IMG/VR virus record: IMGVR_UViG_3300021957_000184
Location: 1 to 30,765 of that record
Reading direction: 5' to 3' (one strand)
Length of the DNA stretch: 30,765 bases
Source: a virus
Shown one piece after another: positions 28,589 to 30,765 of the stretch (positions are counted from its first letter, which is position 1; each line of letters begins with the position of its first letter). The notes under the pieces were generated by a model, which saw only the letters and a list, made by a program, of their open reading frames with translations, ran no database searches and was not told where the DNA came from. Position numbers and translations under genes: made by a program.

Positions 28589-30765
28589 TGACTACAAAAC
28601 TTCCAGGCTTAAAAAATATACCTCCGAAAACTGACAGAGAACTAAAGATAGCACTCGATGCTATTAAAGAAGCATTAGAAGTTAGATTAGGCAGACGTGG
28701 TGATCCTTTAGATAGAGCTGTAACTCTTAGAGAATTATCTGATTCTGGTATCGTAAAGGTAAGAAACAAGGCTGTTGGTGTAGAAAATGGCATATCTCCT
28801 CCAGATGACGGTGGGCCTGGAGATCTTACCACCCCACCCGCACCTACTAACCTAGAAGCAAGTGGTGCTTTTACTGGCATACTTTTAACTTGGGACAAAG
28901 CTAGTTACGGGAACCACGCATACACAGAAATATGGAGATCGCAAGCAAATGCTCTTGGCGGCGCTACTCTTATATCTACTACTAATGCTTTTGTATATGC
29001 TGATGAAGTAGGTTATGGAGCTACTTATTATTATTGGGTTAGGTTTGTAAGTATTGCAGACGTAGTAAGCCCTTACAATGCTACTGAAGGCGTAGCTGCT
29101 ACTACTGCAGTTGATGTTGGGGCAGTAATGCAAGCTCTTTCAGAAGAGTTAAGTGCTCTACCTGGTTTCTCTACATTAAACACAACTATACCTATTACTT
29201 TAGGTTCTACTACTGCTAACTTACAGACTACTATAGCTACTGTAAACTCTGCAGCTGCCGCCGCCCAAGCTTCAGTTAATAGTTTATCAACAAGTACACC
29301 TAGGGTTATAAGGTCAACCTCTGCACCTACAAGTAGAGATGACAGCAGTAGCTTGCAAGCTGGTGATATATGGATGGACACCGACAACGGTAATGAGATA
29401 TTCGTGTACACCGGTAGTACCTGGGCAGCAAGTACGGCCGGGTCTACTAGTTCCTCTGATACAACTCTACAAACGCAGATTACCGCTAATGGTAATGCCA
29501 TATCTCAAAACGCATCTGATTTATTACTAGTTGCGGGTGTTAGTGACAATGGAGATATATCAACTTCAATAAATATTACATCTTTAAATTCTTCTATAAC
29601 TAATGCTAATAATAATATAAGCGGAAATGCTTCTGCTATAGGTGCTTTAACAACTAGGGTAACATCTGCAGAAGGAACAATAACTGCTCACACAGGAGAT
29701 ATTACAGAACTAGAAAGTACTTTGTCTGGTTACTCTGGAACCTCTACTGTAGCTACTGCAGTCAGCGGTTTGAACACTAGACTTACATCTGCTGAAGGTA
29801 CTATAACTAACCAAACTAGTTCTATTACATCTTTAAACAGTGCGTTAAATGGTTTTGGTGGTACGAATGGAGTAGCTAATGCTATTAGTGGATTACAAAC
29901 ACAGATAACATCTAATGATGATGACATAGCAACTAAAGCAAGTACCTCCTCTGTTACTGCTCTAACTTCTAAAGTAGACGCGAAGAACCAAACTTTTGTA
30001 CAAGATGATGCTCCAACTGCGGTAGCTGTAAATGATCTTTGGGTTGACAGCAATGATGGCAATAAACTTTACCGCTGGAACGGAAGCGCATGGGTGACTA
30101 TCCAAGATGGTTCTATCGGGACAGCAATAGCAAACGCAGCTACAGCGCAATCAACAGCAGATGGTAAGATTGACAGTTTTTACCAAAATGATGCTCCAGG
30201 TTCTGCAAGTGAAGGTGACATCTGGTTTGACACTAACGATGGTAACAAAGTTTATACTCGACGTTCGGGCTCTTGGGTTGCAACACAAGATTCAGGAATT
30301 GCAGCTGCACTACAAGATGCTGCAGATGCAGATGCAAAAGCAGATGGTAAAGTAACAACCTTTGTAGGAACTTCAGCACCAGCTGCTACAGCTATTGGCG
30401 ACCTTTGGATAGATACAGACGATAACAACAAGTTGTATCGTGCAACTGCGGTTGGTAGCAGTAACTGGGTGGCCGTAAACGATACTTCTGGCATAGCCAT
30501 ACATTCACAAGACGATCAACCTACAGGGGTAAACGCAGGTGATTTGTGGTTTGACACTAATGATAATAACAAACAATATAGATACAACGGTAGTGCCTGG
30601 GTAGCTGTTGATGACACACGTTTAACTTCTAATGCAACAGCTATATCTAGTCTATCTACAGCTGTAGGTTTGTCTGGTTCAAGTTCTACTAAAATAACTA
30701 ACTTAGAAACTACAGTTAATAATGGCACAACTGGAGTAGGTGCTATAAACACTGCAGTAGGTCTT
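28588..30765 (+). CDS. Tail-tip / host-specificity-like protein (3' partial)
   Basis: The frame is open from ATG 28588 to the window edge: 726 codons with no stop. Residues 1-80 are helical and linker-like. Residues about 84-170 look like a fibronectin type III domain (APTNLEAS, LLTWDKASYG, YYYWVRFVS). A long Ser/Thr/Ala-rich repeated helical region follows. From about residue 258 it contains five copies of a GD(I/L)W(V/F/I/M)D unit ending in (N/T)GS(A/T)W. This layout resembles lambda J-type tail-tip proteins with FN3 and DUF1983 repeats, which contact the host. The C-terminus, where receptor binding would be expected, lies outside the window. Confidence 0.6.
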   Translation, partial: MTTKLPGLKNIPPKTDRELKIALDAIKEALEVRLGRRGDPLDRAVTLRELSDSGIVKVRNKAVGVENGISPPDDGGPGDLTTPPAPTNLEASGAFTGILLTWDKASYGNHAYTEIWRSQANALGGATLISTTNAFVYADEVGYGATYYYWVRFVSIADVVSPYNATEGVAATTAVDVGAVMQALSEELSALPGFSTLNTTIPITLGSTTANLQTTIATVNSAAAAAQASVNSLSTSTPRVIRSTSAPTSRDDSSSLQAGDIWMDTDNGNEIFVYTGSTWAASTAGSTSSSDTTLQTQITANGNAISQNASDLLLVAGVSDNGDISTSINITSLNSSITNANNNISGNASAIGALTTRVTSAEGTITAHTGDITELESTLSGYSGTSTVATAVSGLNTRLTSAEGTITNQTSSITSLNSALNGFGGTNGVANAISGLQTQITSNDDDIATKASTSSVTALTSKVDAKNQTFVQDDAPTAVAVNDLWVDSNDGNKLYRWNGSAWVTIQDGSIGTAIANAATAQSTADGKIDSFYQNDAPGSASEGDIWFDTNDGNKVYTRRSGSWVATQDSGIAAALQDAADADAKADGKVTTFVGTSAPAATAIGDLWIDTDDNNKLYRATAVGSSNWVAVNDTSGIAIHSQDDQPTGVNAGDLWFDTNDNNKQYRYNGSAWVAVDDTRLTSNATAISSLSTAVGLSGSSSTKITNLETTVNNGTTGVGAINTAVGL
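30001..30606 (+). repeat. GD-x-W-x-D repeat units in tail-tip-like protein
   Basis: Four units lie within this range, starting near 30001, 30181, 30361 and 30511; one more lies at 29362-29436. Each encodes a GD(I/L)W-D motif, a short Asn/Asp/Lys strand, then a Trp-Val strand (often NGSAWV). The third and fourth are less regular. The units are about 60 codons apart at first and look like small beta hairpins along a stalk. Confidence 0.75.

Overview
This window looks like the late structural region of an uncultured, probably marine, tailed phage with podovirus-type morphogenesis. All genes lie on the plus strand in one tightly packed series, with ATGA and TAATG stop/start overlaps. The order portal, scaffold, capsid, adaptors, internal virion (ejection) proteins, fibres, lysis is a phage late operon. 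The DNA is AT-rich except for one GC-richer collagen-coding stretch. The host cannot be named from the sequence; an AT-rich marine bacterium is a guess. Layout: bases 1-5046 hold the end of a portal gene, an acidic scaffold, a structured 215-base leader, a major capsid protein resembling the N4 gp56 family, a small HeH-like protein, two head-tail adaptor-like proteins and a GNAT-like protein. Bases 5043-15619 hold two small and two large probable internal virion proteins, including one of 2444 residues. Bases 15628-17518 hold three tail-fibre-associated proteins. Bases 17536-24953 hold the most striking module: a 1299-residue fibre with about 328 collagen Gly-X-Y triplets, an S74 chaperone end, and then genes that look like a collagen-modification set. 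The set comprises two small 2-oxoglutarate/Fe(II) oxygenases, a 613-residue three-domain protein (GT25 galactosyltransferase-like, PLOD-type glucosyltransferase-like, lysyl-hydroxylase-like) and a GNAT-like protein of unknown role. Bases 24953-30765 hold another tail protein, a small membrane protein behind a possible leaderless promoter, a small conserved protein, a T4-type lysozyme, a 660-residue virion protein and the first 726 codons of a tail-tip-like protein that runs off the window. How they may work together: the phage makes a long collagen-like fibre in which every lysine of the Gly-X-Y part is in the Y position before glycine, the site used by animal lysyl hydroxylase. The downstream fusion carries the catalytic motifs to hydroxylate such lysines and then add two sugars (Gal then Glc in animals). 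I infer that the phage decorates its own collagen fibre with hydroxylysine-linked glycans before or during virion assembly. The domain calls rest on motifs visible in the sequence; the substrates and the modification itself are inference.
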